Assembly (NCBI GenBank): GCA_009829735.1
Contig: CM020618.1
Location: 10,383,119 to 10,447,118 of the forward strand
Direction: 5' to 3'
Origin: Pyropia yezoensis
Taxonomy: Eukaryota > Rhodophyta > Bangiophyceae > Bangiales > Bangiaceae
Length of the DNA stretch: 64,000 nucleotides
In this document: positions 1-10,640 of the stretch, one piece after another
Layout of the letters: each line of letters opens with the position of its first letter
Position numbering within the stretch: the first letter of the stretch is position 1
Made by a program: the position numbers and the translations under genes
Notes under the pieces: generated by a model
What the model was told of the DNA's origin: nothing
Database searches by the model: none
What the model saw: only the letters and a program-made list of their open reading frames with translations

Positions 1-235
1 GTGCTGCCTGACGCCCAGGCCAGGCCCTCTGTCTCAGCGCTCGCTTTTCCACTCTCGTGCGCGACACCCACTTGCCTGCCTTTCCCCTTACCTTTCCCGT
101 TCCCAGCCGGCTAGGCAGCCGCACAGCCCCTTCACAAACCCTCATTCCACCACTGCGTCTACCCCTGGCTCCGCTCCGTGCCGACGAGCTCGCGTTGCCC
201 TGCCGCGTCCAAGACGGCTTTTTTTCTCAGACGCT
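1..235. other. Flank upstream of transposase, no feature seen
   Basis: Pyrimidine-rich leader before the transposase. I looked for a terminal inverted repeat matching sequence downstream of 1345 and did not find one. The left end of the transposon may lie outside the window. Confidence 0.4.
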
Positions 236-1345
236 ATGACGTTTCCGGAGGACCGCCGCGTCCTGGTCCTCTCCTGGCTCATTGCCGGAGAAATGTCGCA
301 GCCTGAAGCAGCGCGCCTGGGTGGTGTCGGCTCGGCTACCGTGTGGCGCTGGCTCGATGTCTACAAAAAGACGGGATCGTTCTGGCCTGACGACTCCCTG
401 GGCCAGCGGCACTTTGACTGTGCCGTTTTCAACCCCAACTTTTTGCAGGCCGTGACGGCGCTGATCGTCGACTCTCCCGAGGCCTTCCTCGGAGAGATCT
501 CAGTGACCTTGAGGCACCTGTCTGGGCTGCCTGGGTGGGAGGGGCTCCCTCACTCGCCGTCCACTGTGCTGCGCGTACTCTCTGCCGTGGGCTACACGCA
601 CAAAAAGATCATCACGCACTTCCGAGAGCGCGACGTCCAGCGCCGCCGCGCGTTCGGCCGCGCCATCAGGCGCGTGCCCATCAAGTGCATCGTGAGCGCT
701 GATGAGGTCCACAAGGACGGGTCTACCGACTACCGGCGGTACGGGTGGGCGCTTCGCGGGAGACGCGATGAGGCTCTCATTGCGGACCCTCGCCAAACCC
801 CCCGCTTTTCTACCATGGCGGCTGTGTCTATTGACGGCGTGGTTGAGACGCTGACGTGCGCAGTGCCTCCGGCCTACTGCTCCCTGGACTGGGCCTTTTT
901 TATCCACCGCCTGGCTCCCAGTATGGGCATGTGGAACCCAGACCTGCCGGCTAATCGATGGACCGAGCAGGAGCCGAGGTCGGTGCTGCTCATCGACAAT
1001 GCGGCTATCCACTCCGACGAGTGCGACGATCTTGCTCGAGAATACGGCATCCTCGTCCTGCGCCTGCCCCCCTACTCTCCCGACTTTGCGCCGGTTGAGG
1101 GGGTCTTCTCCAATTTGAAGGCGTGGCTCTCGGCGGAGTCGGCGGATGACCGGCTGGGCGGCGTGACCATGCCTGACGGTTCCTTGATGGGGAAAAATGT
1201 CCGGTTGATGATGGAGGTGGGCCTCGCGAGCATTTCCAGAGAGCAATGCGCGGGTCAGTTTGGTCGCGTGTATCGCGAATGGCTGCGACAGGATTTACAC
1301 GTTGACGGGTTGATGGGAGGGCCTGACGTTATCGCAGAGATGTGA
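236..1345 (+). CDS. Tc1/mariner-IS630-like DDE transposase (DD34E)
   Basis: A 369-codon uninterrupted ORF from ATG 236 to TGA 1343-1345. Residues about 10-45 look like a homeodomain-like helix-turn-helix (SQPEAARLGGVGSATVWRWL). The C-terminal half carries the DDE_3 catalytic core: D156 in SADEVHKDG, D254 in LLIDNAAIHS, and E288 in the typical PPYSPDFAPVEGVFSNLKAW block. D254 and E288 are 34 residues apart, the DD34E spacing of Tc1-type transposases (family knowledge). Such enzymes cut and paste DNA at TA targets in the nucleus. The ORF has no stops or frame breaks, so the protein could be functional. I could not find flanking inverted repeats, so mobility of this copy is unproven. A domesticated transposase is a less likely alternative. 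Confidence 0.85.
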   Translation: MTFPEDRRVLVLSWLIAGEMSQPEAARLGGVGSATVWRWLDVYKKTGSFWPDDSLGQRHFDCAVFNPNFLQAVTALIVDSPEAFLGEISVTLRHLSGLPGWEGLPHSPSTVLRVLSAVGYTHKKIITHFRERDVQRRRAFGRAIRRVPIKCIVSADEVHKDGSTDYRRYGWALRGRRDEALIADPRQTPRFSTMAAVSIDGVVETLTCAVPPAYCSLDWAFFIHRLAPSMGMWNPDLPANRWTEQEPRSVLLIDNAAIHSDECDDLAREYGILVLRLPPYSPDFAPVEGVFSNLKAWLSAESADDRLGGVTMPDGSLMGKNVRLMMEVGLASISREQCAGQFGRVYREWLRQDLHVDGLMGGPDVIAEM

Positions 1346-1469
1346 AATTGCATTCTTGATGAACACTCACTGGCGGCGCGCACGGATGGGAGTAACCCGG
1401 GGCCCATCATAGAAGGGACGATGGGAAAGCGCCCATGGAGCGCATCCGCCGGCCGCAGAGGAAAGCACA
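1346..1469. other. Transposase downstream flank
   Basis: Short unique segment after the transposase stop, with no inverted repeat seen. Confidence 0.3.
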
Positions 1470-2560
1470 CACGTGTCGGTCGTTGCTACCACCACCGACG
1501 ACTCTCCACCACCAACCCCCTCGCTCGGCGCGCCCCACTTGCCCTCAAATGAACCCCCCGCGGAAAAAAACAACTGCCGTCGCCCCCCCCTACCACCACG
1601 AGGACCAGCGCCCAGCCGGAAGGAGGACCACCGCTCCGCCACGCACCACCACCAGGACCCCCACCAGCACCGCCCCACTCTACCCCCCCCCAGAGCAACC
1701 CCCCGATCACCCCCGCCCAAATCTCGGCCCCCCCCGACCACAGCGCGGGTGCCATGACGCAGGCAGGACTCCGGCGTTGCTGCCGCTACCGCCTCCTTGC
1801 CGCAGCCACGGCGGGGGTTGTCAATCCCCCGCGACATCCATGGCCTCCCGCCATGCCTCACGGCGCGACCGGCGTGGACACAGCGGTGGCGGCGGCGTCT
1901 GCGAGGGTGGAGTTCGCGGCGAAGGGTGTGCCGGCGGCAGAACAAAAAAGGACCATCTGTCCCCCACACCACCTCGAGCCCCAGCCCCCAGGCGGTAAAC
2001 GAACCACCGCACCGCCACACACCGCCAGCAGGCCCCCAACCAGCACCCACCACGGTACACCCACAGCATCCCCCGGATCACCCTCCCCCCCAGCCCCGCC
2101 GCCCCCCACAACAGCACTGCCACCGTGACGCCGCCGCGACGCCCACCTTGCCACTGCTGCCGCTTCCTTGCCGCCACCACCGCGGGGGTCGTCTCTCTCC
2201 CGCAACCGCCACGGCCGGCAGCCACGCCCCACCGCGCCACCGGCGTGGTGGTCGCTGCGGCGGCGGCGGGGGTGGCGGCGGCGGCGGCAGCAAAAAGAGG
2301 CCGCGGCCCCCCCCCACCACCACGAGCACCAGCTCCCAGCGGGAAGAGGACCACCGCACCGCCGCGCACCGCCAGGAGCCCAACCACCAGCACCCCCCAC
2401 AGCACCCCCCCCCCGGAGCCTCTCCCGCAGCACCCCCCCCCACAGCCCCGCCACCCCCCACAACAGCACCGCCGCCGTGTCGCCGCCGCGTCGCCGACCT
2501 TGCTGCCGCTGCCGCTTTCTTGCCGCCGAGAGGCGCGGGAACGGGGGCGGCGCAGGGGCA
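1470..2560. repeat. GC-rich tandem array, ~350-370 bp period (block 1)
   Basis: The strand is C-rich with many CCCCCC runs. A recurring segment (TGCCGC-type run, then CGCGGGGGT, CACGGCCGGCAGCCACGCC, a GCGGCGGCGG stretch, a short A run, CACCACGAGCACCAGCTCCCA, then CACAGCACC) starts near 1797 and 2167 and ends in a terminal form near 2517. The period is therefore about 350-370 bp. Long ORFs occur in several frames on both strands because stop codons are scarce in such DNA. None looks like a protein. Confidence 0.7.
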
Positions 2561-2859
2561 GGCGCGGGCATTGGAAAGTTCTTCACAGGCCCTTCAATGT
2601 TCAACAATGGGACAGAGAAAAACAATGCCAAGGAAAAGAGCACAAAACAATGCACGTAGAAAAGTGAGGGGTCATGAAAAACGACGGGCTGATGCAAAGA
2701 ATCAAGAAAGGAAACACAAAGAATCAAAAAACGTCGGCAGCCGCGGCGCTCACACCAGCTATGAGACAGGAGGACAGTCAAGCGCACCACAGGAGACACA
2801 CTGGCAGGTAGCACGCCACGTCTGGCGACGCGGCAGGCAGACGCCATGGGCTTGGCGTG
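2561..2859. other. A-rich spacer between tandem blocks
   Basis: About 300 bp, much richer in A than its surroundings (AAAACAATGCC, AAAGAATC runs), separating the two GC-rich blocks. No ORF or RNA gene is evident. Confidence 0.4.
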
Positions 2860-3640
2860 GGCGGATACGGGTAACTGGGCGACGCCGGCCTTGCCGCCGC
2901 TGCCGCCTCCGTGCCGCGGCCGCCGCGGGGGTCGTCACCCCCCCACGACCTCCGCGGCCGGCAGCCACGCCCCACCGCGCGACCGGCGTGGCGGTGGGGA
3001 TGGCGGCGGCGGCGGGGGCGGCCGTGGCAAAAAAAAAGCTGCCATCGCCCCCCCCAACAACCACGAGCGCCGGCACCCAGCCAGAAAGAGGACCATCACA
3101 CCGTCGCACACCTCCAATGGCCCCCCCACCGGCACCCCGCACAGCACACCCCCCCACAGCATCCCCCCAATTACCCCCCCCCACACCCCCGCCCCCCCCC
3201 ACAACAGCACCGCTGCCGTGACGCCGACGCGACGACGATCTTGATTCTGCTGCCGCTGCCTTGCCGCCCCCACCGCGGGGGTTGTCCCTCCCCCGCAACC
3301 GCCACGGCCGGCAGCCACGCCCCACCGCGCCACCGGCGTGGTGGTCGCTGCGGCGGCGGCGGGGTGGCGGCGGCGGCAAAAAAAAAAAGCGGCGGCCCCC
3401 CCCCACCACCACGAGCACCAGCTCCCAGGCGGGAAGAGGACCACCGCACCGCCGCGCACCGCCAGCAGCCCCCCCACCACCACCCGCCACAGCACCCCCC
3501 CCTCGCAGCCTCTCCTGCAGCTCCCCCCCACACAGCCCCGCCACCCCCCACAACAGCACCGCCGCCGTGTCGCCGCCGCGTCGCCGACCTTGCTGCCGCT
3601 GCCGCTTTCTTGCCGCCGAGAGTCGCGGGGACGGGGGCGG
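2860..3640. repeat. GC-rich tandem array, ~350 bp period (block 2)
   Basis: Second block of the same repeat, with unit anchors near 2910 and 3260 and the same terminal form near 3612, ending in a CTTTCTTGCCGCCGAGAG motif that also closes block 1 at about 2533. Two blocks with a shared end sequence suggest duplication of the whole block. Confidence 0.7.
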
Positions 3641-4847
3641 GTGCCGCTGCGGAGGATGGGGCGGGGCGATGGAAGCGCGCGGCAACGATGGCGCGTACGA
3701 CGGTGGGGTGGCAGTGGCCGCAGGCGACGGGATGCCGACGGCGGTGGGGGGGTACGGGCGGTGACCGGGAGCAGGGAGCTGGAGAGCGAGGGGGTTTTGG
3801 TGACGCAAAAAAAACCAGGGGAACATCCTGCAACGTAGCGCAGCCAAGGCCTCATTGCGTGGGGCGTACACCCTTTTCTCCCGTGCTTTTTTAGGCCCGC
3901 ACGCTGTCGGGCGAGCTCAGTCGGTACGTAGCAGACTACGCCCCGCGGCATGAAAAGTGTGCTCCACTTTTCCAGGGCCGGCGAACGTTTGGCGCCGGCG
4001 TTCTGCTCCAAGTCAGGGCGCTTTGGAAATCTGGGACCTGGCTCTCTGTGAGTGCCCAAGACCAGCGTTGGGAAAAGCGTTGGGGACGCTGATCGTTCTT
4101 TTTGACAATGAGGGCTGACGCGCATCGCGCTTTGAAAAGATCAGAGCCTTCGTTGTGCTTTCACCTGAGACACTTCAAAAAAGGCACTCAGGAGGCTCCA
4201 AAAACACAAAAGTACCGGGGCGGGGGGGGGCGGCGGCCGAGTGCCCCTGAACGGCAGTGCTGCGTCAGTCGCAGCGCCATGCCCTCGCCTCGCCCCTTTC
4301 CCCCTTCCCCCTTCCCCTCTTTCTCCCATCCAGCCCACCGTCATGGAGAATTCAAGGGTAGCAGCGGAGGTACGAGGCTGCTCGTGACCAGTAACAGTGT
4401 GCGCCGCCCACTCCAGTGATCACCTGCGACCTGGTGGCCGCGGGGCGCCGGGCGCAGCATACAGAGTCCGCTGGTGCCGTCCGCGTGGCCGCTCCGAGGG
4501 CTAATGCCGCTGCCAGTTTAGTATGGTTGTACGCCCGCTCTGGATGTAGCATGGGGGGGGGGTGTCTAATTCTACCGGCGCCACGAGGCAGCAGCACAGA
4601 GTCGCCTGGTCAGGCGGCGTGCTCTCATCGCCCGGCATTCCCAGACAATCCCTTCGTCACGTGGTCGTCCAGGTGGAAAAATCCGCGAAGGCAGGCCCTG
4701 TGAGTGAGGAGGGGCAAGCTGTGTCACCGTCAAAAGGGGGGAGGGGAGGACGGAAAGCGGCCGCCAGTCGGCAGCATCTGGCTTTAGGCAGTGGGGGGAG
4801 GGGCACAGAGGACCGCAGGGGAGAGCGTTCATTGCCCTCACCACTCT
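3641..4847. other. No gene recognised
   Basis: Mixed-composition DNA between the tandem array and the first assembly gap. Short ORFs lack recognisable domains. No repeat with the rest of the window was noticed. Confidence 0.3.
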
Positions 4848-5347
4848 NNNNNNNNNNNNNNNNNNNNNNNNNNNNNNNNNNNNNNNNNNNNNNNNNNNNN
4901 NNNNNNNNNNNNNNNNNNNNNNNNNNNNNNNNNNNNNNNNNNNNNNNNNNNNNNNNNNNNNNNNNNNNNNNNNNNNNNNNNNNNNNNNNNNNNNNNNNNN
5001 NNNNNNNNNNNNNNNNNNNNNNNNNNNNNNNNNNNNNNNNNNNNNNNNNNNNNNNNNNNNNNNNNNNNNNNNNNNNNNNNNNNNNNNNNNNNNNNNNNNN
5101 NNNNNNNNNNNNNNNNNNNNNNNNNNNNNNNNNNNNNNNNNNNNNNNNNNNNNNNNNNNNNNNNNNNNNNNNNNNNNNNNNNNNNNNNNNNNNNNNNNNN
5201 NNNNNNNNNNNNNNNNNNNNNNNNNNNNNNNNNNNNNNNNNNNNNNNNNNNNNNNNNNNNNNNNNNNNNNNNNNNNNNNNNNNNNNNNNNNNNNNNNNNN
5301 NNNNNNNNNNNNNNNNNNNNNNNNNNNNNNNNNNNNNNNNNNNNNNN
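4848..5347. other. Assembly gap (500 N)
   Basis: Exactly 500 N, the same length as the gap at 60817-61316. This indicates a placeholder of unknown true size inserted by a scaffolder. Reading frames that appear to cross it have no meaning. Confidence 0.99.
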
Positions 5348-5515
5348 CCGTTTCAAGCCGTTTTAACGTCCAATTACGTGCCACGTTGCCATATTGCGCA
5401 TGGGATTCACGACGGTAGCTGTGCTGTGAACGCAGGAGCACACGGCGTAAGTGGACACGGTCCCTCTATGCCCCCGTACATAGTGAGCAGCAGCTGTGGT
5501 GTGCGAGAAGAGACT

Positions 5516-6162
5516 GCGCAGCACTGCTTATCGTCTGTCAAAACTATCTTGCTTTTTGGGAAACTCTCGAGCAAAAACCTGCATAAAACCTGCATCACCA
5601 CCCCTCAATGCATCATAGACACCGCTTTTACCCCCGTTTCTTTCTTTCTGCCTATAACAGCTCGGGCGATTTGTGGTCGCCACCTCCCTTGGTATGACCG
5701 GAAGCGCTCGGGGCAGGAGAGCACTCTCGTAAAGCGCAAAGAAGCGACCGACCGTCGCTACGCTTGGGAGCAATGTTTAAACGAACGCGTTTAAGAATCG
5801 CGCAGTCTCTCACACTGGTTGAGCAAAAACCTGCGCGACGACAGCTTTCGAGGGTCTGCACGGAGAAATCTCCCCGCCTTGCTCGACATCTACGGCGTGA
5901 ATTCTGACCAATGGAACGCTTCGTCCAGCAAACAGCAGCGCCACCATTGTTGTGATTGGTTGACAGAACACCGACAGCGGCCGTCGTGTCGGTCATCCTG
6001 CGGGTGATTATTTGGCCTCAGCCCTTCCCCTCGATCAGAAAAGCAAAATTCTGCTCGAGCCGTTCATTTTCGTGCTCGAGCAGAGCAAGAGTTTGCACAA
6101 CGAAGCAAGAGATCTGGCCAAAATCGGGCTTGTATCTTGACAAGGGATAAGCAGTGCTGCGC
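5516..6162 (+). mobile_element. MITE-like element, copy 1 of a head-to-head pair
   Basis: A 647 bp unit bounded by GCGCAGCACTGCTTATC at the left and the matching GATAAGCAGTGCTGCGC at the right, followed inward by a GTC/GAC and TTGTCAA-like extension. The terminal repeat is therefore about 24 bp. There is no ORF with a recognisable transposase, so it is non-autonomous. The interior matches the reverse complement of 6208-6859 along its whole length with scattered substitutions. I saw no clear target-site duplication. Confidence 0.65.
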
Positions 6163-6207
6163 TGAGGAAGAGGCAGGGCGCTCGAGAGGCTAGCGCCGGG
6201 TGCCCCT

Positions 6208-6859
6208 GCGCAGCACTGCTTATCCCCTGTCAAGATACAAGCCCGATTTTGGCCAGATCTCTTGCTTCGTTGTGCAAACTCTTGCTCTGCTCGAGCACGA
6301 AAATGAACGGCTCGAGCAGAATTTTGCTTTTCTGATCGAGGGGAAGGGCTGAGGCCAAATTAATCACCCGCAGGATGACCGACACGACGGCCGCTGTCGG
6401 TGTTCTGTCAACCAATCACAACAATGGTGGCGCTGCTGTTTGCTGGACGAAGCGTTCCATTGGTCAGAATTCACGCCGTAGATGTCGAGCAAGGCGGGGA
6501 GATTTCTCCGTGCAGAACCTCGAAAGCTGTCGTCGCGCAGGTTTTTGCTCAACCAGTGCGAGAGATTGCGCGGGTTTTTAAACGCGATTGTACAAACATT
6601 GCACCGAAGCGTAGCGATGGTCGGTCGCTTCTTTGCGCTTCGCGAGAGTGCTCTCCTGCCCCGTTCGCTTCCGGTCATACCAAGGGAGGTGGCGGCCACA
6701 AATCGCCCGAGCTGTTATAGGCAGAAAGAAAGAAACGGGGGTAAAAGCGGTGTCTATGATGCATTGAGGGGGGGTCGATGCAGGTTTTATGCAGGTTTTT
6801 GCTCGAGAGTTTCCCGAAAAAGCAAGAAAACTTTGACAGGCGATAAGGCAGTGCTGCGC
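6208..6859 (-). mobile_element. MITE-like element, copy 2, inverted
   Basis: A 652 bp unit with the same terminal repeats as the element at 5516-6162 but in opposite orientation, separated from it by 45 bp. The arms are clearly diverged (for example around 5750-5800 against 6590-6610). A simple palindromic read artefact is therefore unlikely; these are two related insertions or an old inverted duplication. Confidence 0.65.
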
Positions 6860-7156
6860 TGATGGAGCACTGGACAGACTCGCTCGCCATGGTATTAATC
6901 TACAATTGAGCAATTGACTGTCGTAACCAGACGTTTACGCAAAACAACACCATCAAGTACATATATGTGTAACGTGTACTACGTGTAATCATAACATGTG
7001 TGATCTATGCCATGAATATACTTGTTAATCGAACCCCTGCTGTGGGGCCAAGATGAGGAGGCTTGTTAAGCTCATGAAGCGGTCGTCGGCATTCGGACCT
7101 CCTCGGTATGGCCTTTATTGCGGGCATCCCCACGACTCGCTTGCAACCTTGCCTGA
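6860..7156. other. AT-richer intergenic segment
   Basis: Includes an unusually AT-rich stretch for this window (about 6890-7030, with ACATATATGTGTAACGTG and similar). It lies just upstream of the Crinkler/RHS-type gene and could hold its promoter or a first exon. No motif is decisive. Confidence 0.3.
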
Positions 7157-7228
7157 CCTGGACATCGGGCTTGCAGGGTTTTCCCCGTTGGCGCTCTATG
7201 TCACTTTCGTACCCGTCGAACGATTTGC

Positions 7229-9940
7229 GTGAGCACCCGTCTTGGAGCGCGGCGGCTTTGTGCGTCAGCCGGGTTGGGGCCAGGGGTGCCTGGTGATGAC
7301 GCACGATTGCCGCGTGGGTCTGTGGCTGGTGAGATTCCATCGGCTGCGGCTGGGACTGCGGACAACCTGGCGATCGCTGGAGATGCCGCCAGTCCGAGGT
7401 TGGCCCGCCTGCGCGAACTGCGAGGGTTGCTGCGGCAGCTAAACGGTATGCGGCTGCAGGCTCTGAGTGACATGAAGGACGCCGACGAACCCGACAAGGA
7501 CATTTACAAGGACTACTTGAAGGAACTGGGGTTGCAGATTCAGGAGCTGCGCAAGGAAGCCGAGGAGCTTTCTTCACCGCCGCTCATCTCCGTGCGGAAG
7601 CTGATGGAAAGCCGCGGCTGGTGTCGGATGGACGGGTCTCCTCCGTTGCCCGGATCCATCTTTCGTGGTGCCCCCGTGCCCTTCCCGGCCGTGCGATTCC
7701 CACGCTCACACGTGCTGAAGGCAGTGTTTCTTCGGGTCATACGCCAGCTCTCTGACGATCGCTTGGTGTCCTTCCTGGCGGCCTCCTCAGGTTCAGGCAA
7801 GACCCAGTTTCTGGCAGATCTGTGGTGTGCTCTACTGCAGCTCCGCACAGGCTCGCGCGTGCGTGCTGAGCCCTTCTTTGCCATCGATTGGGAGAAGCCC
7901 AAGATGCAGCAGCTTCGTCAGCTGGCTTCCTCACTGGAAGTATTTGGCTTAACGTTCAACAACAAGTCGGCATTCACCGACCTTGAGGCGGAGGCCTGCC
8001 AGCGTGGCGGGGACTACCGGTACCTGCCAATTTATGCCCGAATCATCTGGGGGGAGTACAACAATGGCAAAGTCTCATGGGCGGCCTTCTTGCGCATCAT
8101 GCACCAGCTGCTCGGCATTGCTGAGGTTCCTGAGGGCGAGGCGCCCCTTCGGTGGCGCCTGGACGTGGGAGCGATCGCGGCAGAGGCGGAGGCTATCCTC
8201 GACGATCGGCGAGGCAACCCGAATGCGTGCGGATTGATCCTGGTGGATGAGCTATCGCGCGTGTGCGCGTTTGACCGTTCGCGCCCTATTCCTGGGGACA
8301 CTCCTCTGCTCTCGGGCGCGTTGCGGTCCAAGATTTGTACTCTGCGCGAGGTGGGGAGCCAGCAGAACGATGTTTTCATTCTCCTATCGTCCCTCTCCAA
8401 GCTTTTCATGGAGGAGGAGAACAATGCCAAGACCATTGAGACTTCATCTGGGCGGACGCTTGTGTGCGCCGGCGCCCTCACCCGGCCTACCAGGGAGCAC
8501 GTCCGTTTGTTCTTCCAGCAGCTGCGTGATGTCCCAGGCATCCAGGTTTCGTCGGCGTCTCTCACGAGCTCACCTTTGGAGCTGGACACGCTCATCGACG
8601 GGGTTACTTACCTCTCTGGCGGGCACCCGCGGTCCATGCAGACGATCCTCACTGAGCTGTCACAGGCGGATATGCGGGACAAACTGGTGTGGGACATGCT
8701 GGAGACGGCTTTGCAGTCCATGTCCATGGCATCCTCGTTCAAGCAGATCGAGAACACGTTAGTATCGAGTCCTCTGGTGTGTGCGGTGGCACTGCTCGGG
8801 CATCCTGTGGAGGGCTCCATCGCCATTTCCGGCCCAGACGGTGCGAAACTGGCTGGGAACGGCAAGCCGCAGACGGTTGACGGCCTGGTGGCGTCGACCA
8901 CTCTCATCGACTCGGCCAACGAGTCTGGTCGGTTTGCCGAGCCATCCATCTTGCCGAGCTTCCTCATCGCCGCCATTGACACCCACGCAAGCGCCCGCAG
9001 CGTGATGACCCTGGACTACCTAGTTCGACTGACGGTTGACAAGACTGCGCAGCTTGACCCTGATATCAACCCTGTGCTGACCTCCCTCACAGGTATCAGG
9101 AAGCTGTTTGTTGCGGGGACGGCCGCCAAAGGCTTTGAGATTTTTCACCGCACGTGGGAGCTTGCCCGTAGTATATCTCGCTCCTACATCGTCAAGTACC
9201 TTCCCTCTATTGAAGCAGGAAGTGTCGTCACGTTTACTCTGCGCGAGCGCTATCCTGCGTCGCACGGTGTGTGTGGTGCTGGTTCCCTGTTGCGCATGGA
9301 TCTGGACGACAAGCATGTCTTGTTGGGCACACGTCCGTTCACGAAGATTGCCGACCTGTTGGCACTCGACCCATGCGACCTGGTGCAGTACGTGTGGGTT
9401 CCCACGACTTCCAGCTTCCCCGCTCTTGATGCCATTGTTTTTCACCCACGCGCTGGGGCGGGTACGAGCGAGCCCTTATCTCTCGACGATTTGTACATGC
9501 AGGCCATTCAGTCCAAGACGAAAGAGGCGGTCACCGGCGACAAGATCGTCAACCTCAGGACCCAGTTTGTCGAGCCCTTTCGCAGGCTGCACAAGGCGTT
9601 TGGTGACCAGACAGTGTGGGCGGCGTGGCAGCCTCGTGTGGCCTACATCGCCGTCCTCAACTTGCCACTCTGTGCCAAGCGAGGAGACCAGGCCGAGGAC
9701 TCCATGACTGTGCTGAGCAAGAAGGTGCCGGACATCGGCTGGTCTGCCCACCCCGGTGAAGGACGATCGAAGGATGTCGAAGCCGGCAACAAGGTGACCC
9801 TTCAATGCTTCCTCGATGGGGAAGGCGCCAACACCATCTTGGTTGCTCGAGAGACAATGGACGACATGTACGGTACTCTTTTCAGCAATATGCTTCGATC
9901 TGCTATTGCTCTTGTGGGCGCTCAAGTCTCCACAGCTTAA
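7229..9940 (+). CDS. Crinkler/RHS-type P-loop NTPase with nuclease-like C terminus
   Basis: An open frame of about 900 codons ending in TAA at 9938-9940. Counting from 7229, residues 56-115 are charged and helical, probably coiled coil. Residues 181-192 are a Walker A motif (SSGSGKT) and residues 335-342 a Walker B (LILVDEL). Near the end, FPALDAIVF (D734) and MQAIQSK (Q758-K763) match the degenerate PD-(D/E)XK nuclease signature known in Crinkler and RHS proteins. In that family the NTPase-nuclease pair is thought to act on DNA in the nucleus. The frame is open from about 7157 but has no ATG before 7448, which falls inside the helical region. The true start is probably an upstream exon. No LFLAK-type Crinkler N-terminal domain was seen. 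I see no frameshift, so it may be active. Confidence 0.7.
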   Translation: MSTRLGARRLCASAGLGPGVPGDDARLPRGSVAGEIPSAAAGTADNLAIAGDAASPRLARLRELRGLLRQLNGMRLQALSDMKDADEPDKDIYKDYLKELGLQIQELRKEAEELSSPPLISVRKLMESRGWCRMDGSPPLPGSIFRGAPVPFPAVRFPRSHVLKAVFLRVIRQLSDDRLVSFLAASSGSGKTQFLADLWCALLQLRTGSRVRAEPFFAIDWEKPKMQQLRQLASSLEVFGLTFNNKSAFTDLEAEACQRGGDYRYLPIYARIIWGEYNNGKVSWAAFLRIMHQLLGIAEVPEGEAPLRWRLDVGAIAAEAEAILDDRRGNPNACGLILVDELSRVCAFDRSRPIPGDTPLLSGALRSKICTLREVGSQQNDVFILLSSLSKLFMEEENNAKTIETSSGRTLVCAGALTRPTREHVRLFFQQLRDVPGIQVSSASLTSSPLELDTLIDGVTYLSGGHPRSMQTILTELSQADMRDKLVWDMLETALQSMSMASSFKQIENTLVSSPLVCAVALLGHPVEGSIAISGPDGAKLAGNGKPQTVDGLVASTTLIDSANESGRFAEPSILPSFLIAAIDTHASARSVMTLDYLVRLTVDKTAQLDPDINPVLTSLTGIRKLFVAGTAAKGFEIFHRTWELARSISRSYIVKYLPSIEAGSVVTFTLRERYPASHGVCGAGSLLRMDLDDKHVLLGTRPFTKIADLLALDPCDLVQYVWVPTTSSFPALDAIVFHPRAGAGTSEPLSLDDLYMQAIQSKTKEAVTGDKIVNLRTQFVEPFRRLHKAFGDQTVWAAWQPRVAYIAVLNLPLCAKRGDQAEDSMTVLSKKVPDIGWSAHPGEGRSKDVEAGNKVTLQCFLDGEGANTILVARETMDDMYGTLFSNMLRSAIALVGAQVSTA

Positions 9941-10640
9941 ATCACTCGACGCAAGACGAGCTGATGGACACTGGGCCTACCGGTGTGGCGTGGGGGCAAG
10001 TCGCACCCATCGCTGGGGCTCTAGAAGTGCGGTCGGTGCGCTCCATCGAAAAGGTGCGCTGCAGGTCGTCCGATTGTGCCTACTCGAGCGGCGGCCGTGT
10101 GGCGTGCCCGTCTACCGAAGCGAAGCCGTCGACTTATGGCAAGAAGGCTGTGTCGGCGCCGCCGGTGCCGTCGATTGAGCACTTCGTGGCGAGACATTGC
10201 CGAGATGGCTGCGTGCACGACTTTGCCTGCCTTTTGTCCCTCACATACAGCGGATGGCCTGGCCTCTCTGTACTCTATGAAGGGGACGCTCTCAGCACGT
10301 TGAACCCCTAGCGTGTGGCGGGGGCGCCGACCACCATGCTCATGCTACCACTCTGGCGGCGGCGGTTGTGCCAGCCGTGAGCGGAAAGGGTGGGGTCGGG
10401 CGGGGCGCTGCTCCGGCGCGACCGAGGCGTCTGGCATCCACCCCCGCTTTCGTCACCACCGCCGCACCAGTCGACGCACTTCCCGCCGGCGACCGCGCCG
10501 CCAGTACCACAGCCGCTTGTGCCCGCTGTGGCGGTTGTGGTGGGATGGGGGGGGGAAGAGCGGTTTACCCCCCAACCCCCCGCCACTGCCGGTGGGGTCG
10601 CCCTCCCCTTTTTTCCCCGCCTGGGCTGGCTTTGAGGCCG
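9941..10640. other. No gene recognised
   Basis: Region downstream of the NTPase gene. Short overlapping ORFs only, none with recognisable domains. Composition shifts to G-rich toward 10550. Confidence 0.3.

Noticed and set aside
1797..4125. Very long overlapping ORFs on both strands (up to 474 codons)
   Set aside because: They translate a GC-rich tandem repeat in every frame, consist of Pro/Arg/His/Gly low complexity and have no domain.
4562..5794. ORFs spanning the first N gap, and likewise 60542-61884 over the second
   Set aside because: The unknown bases make the frame across the gap meaningless.
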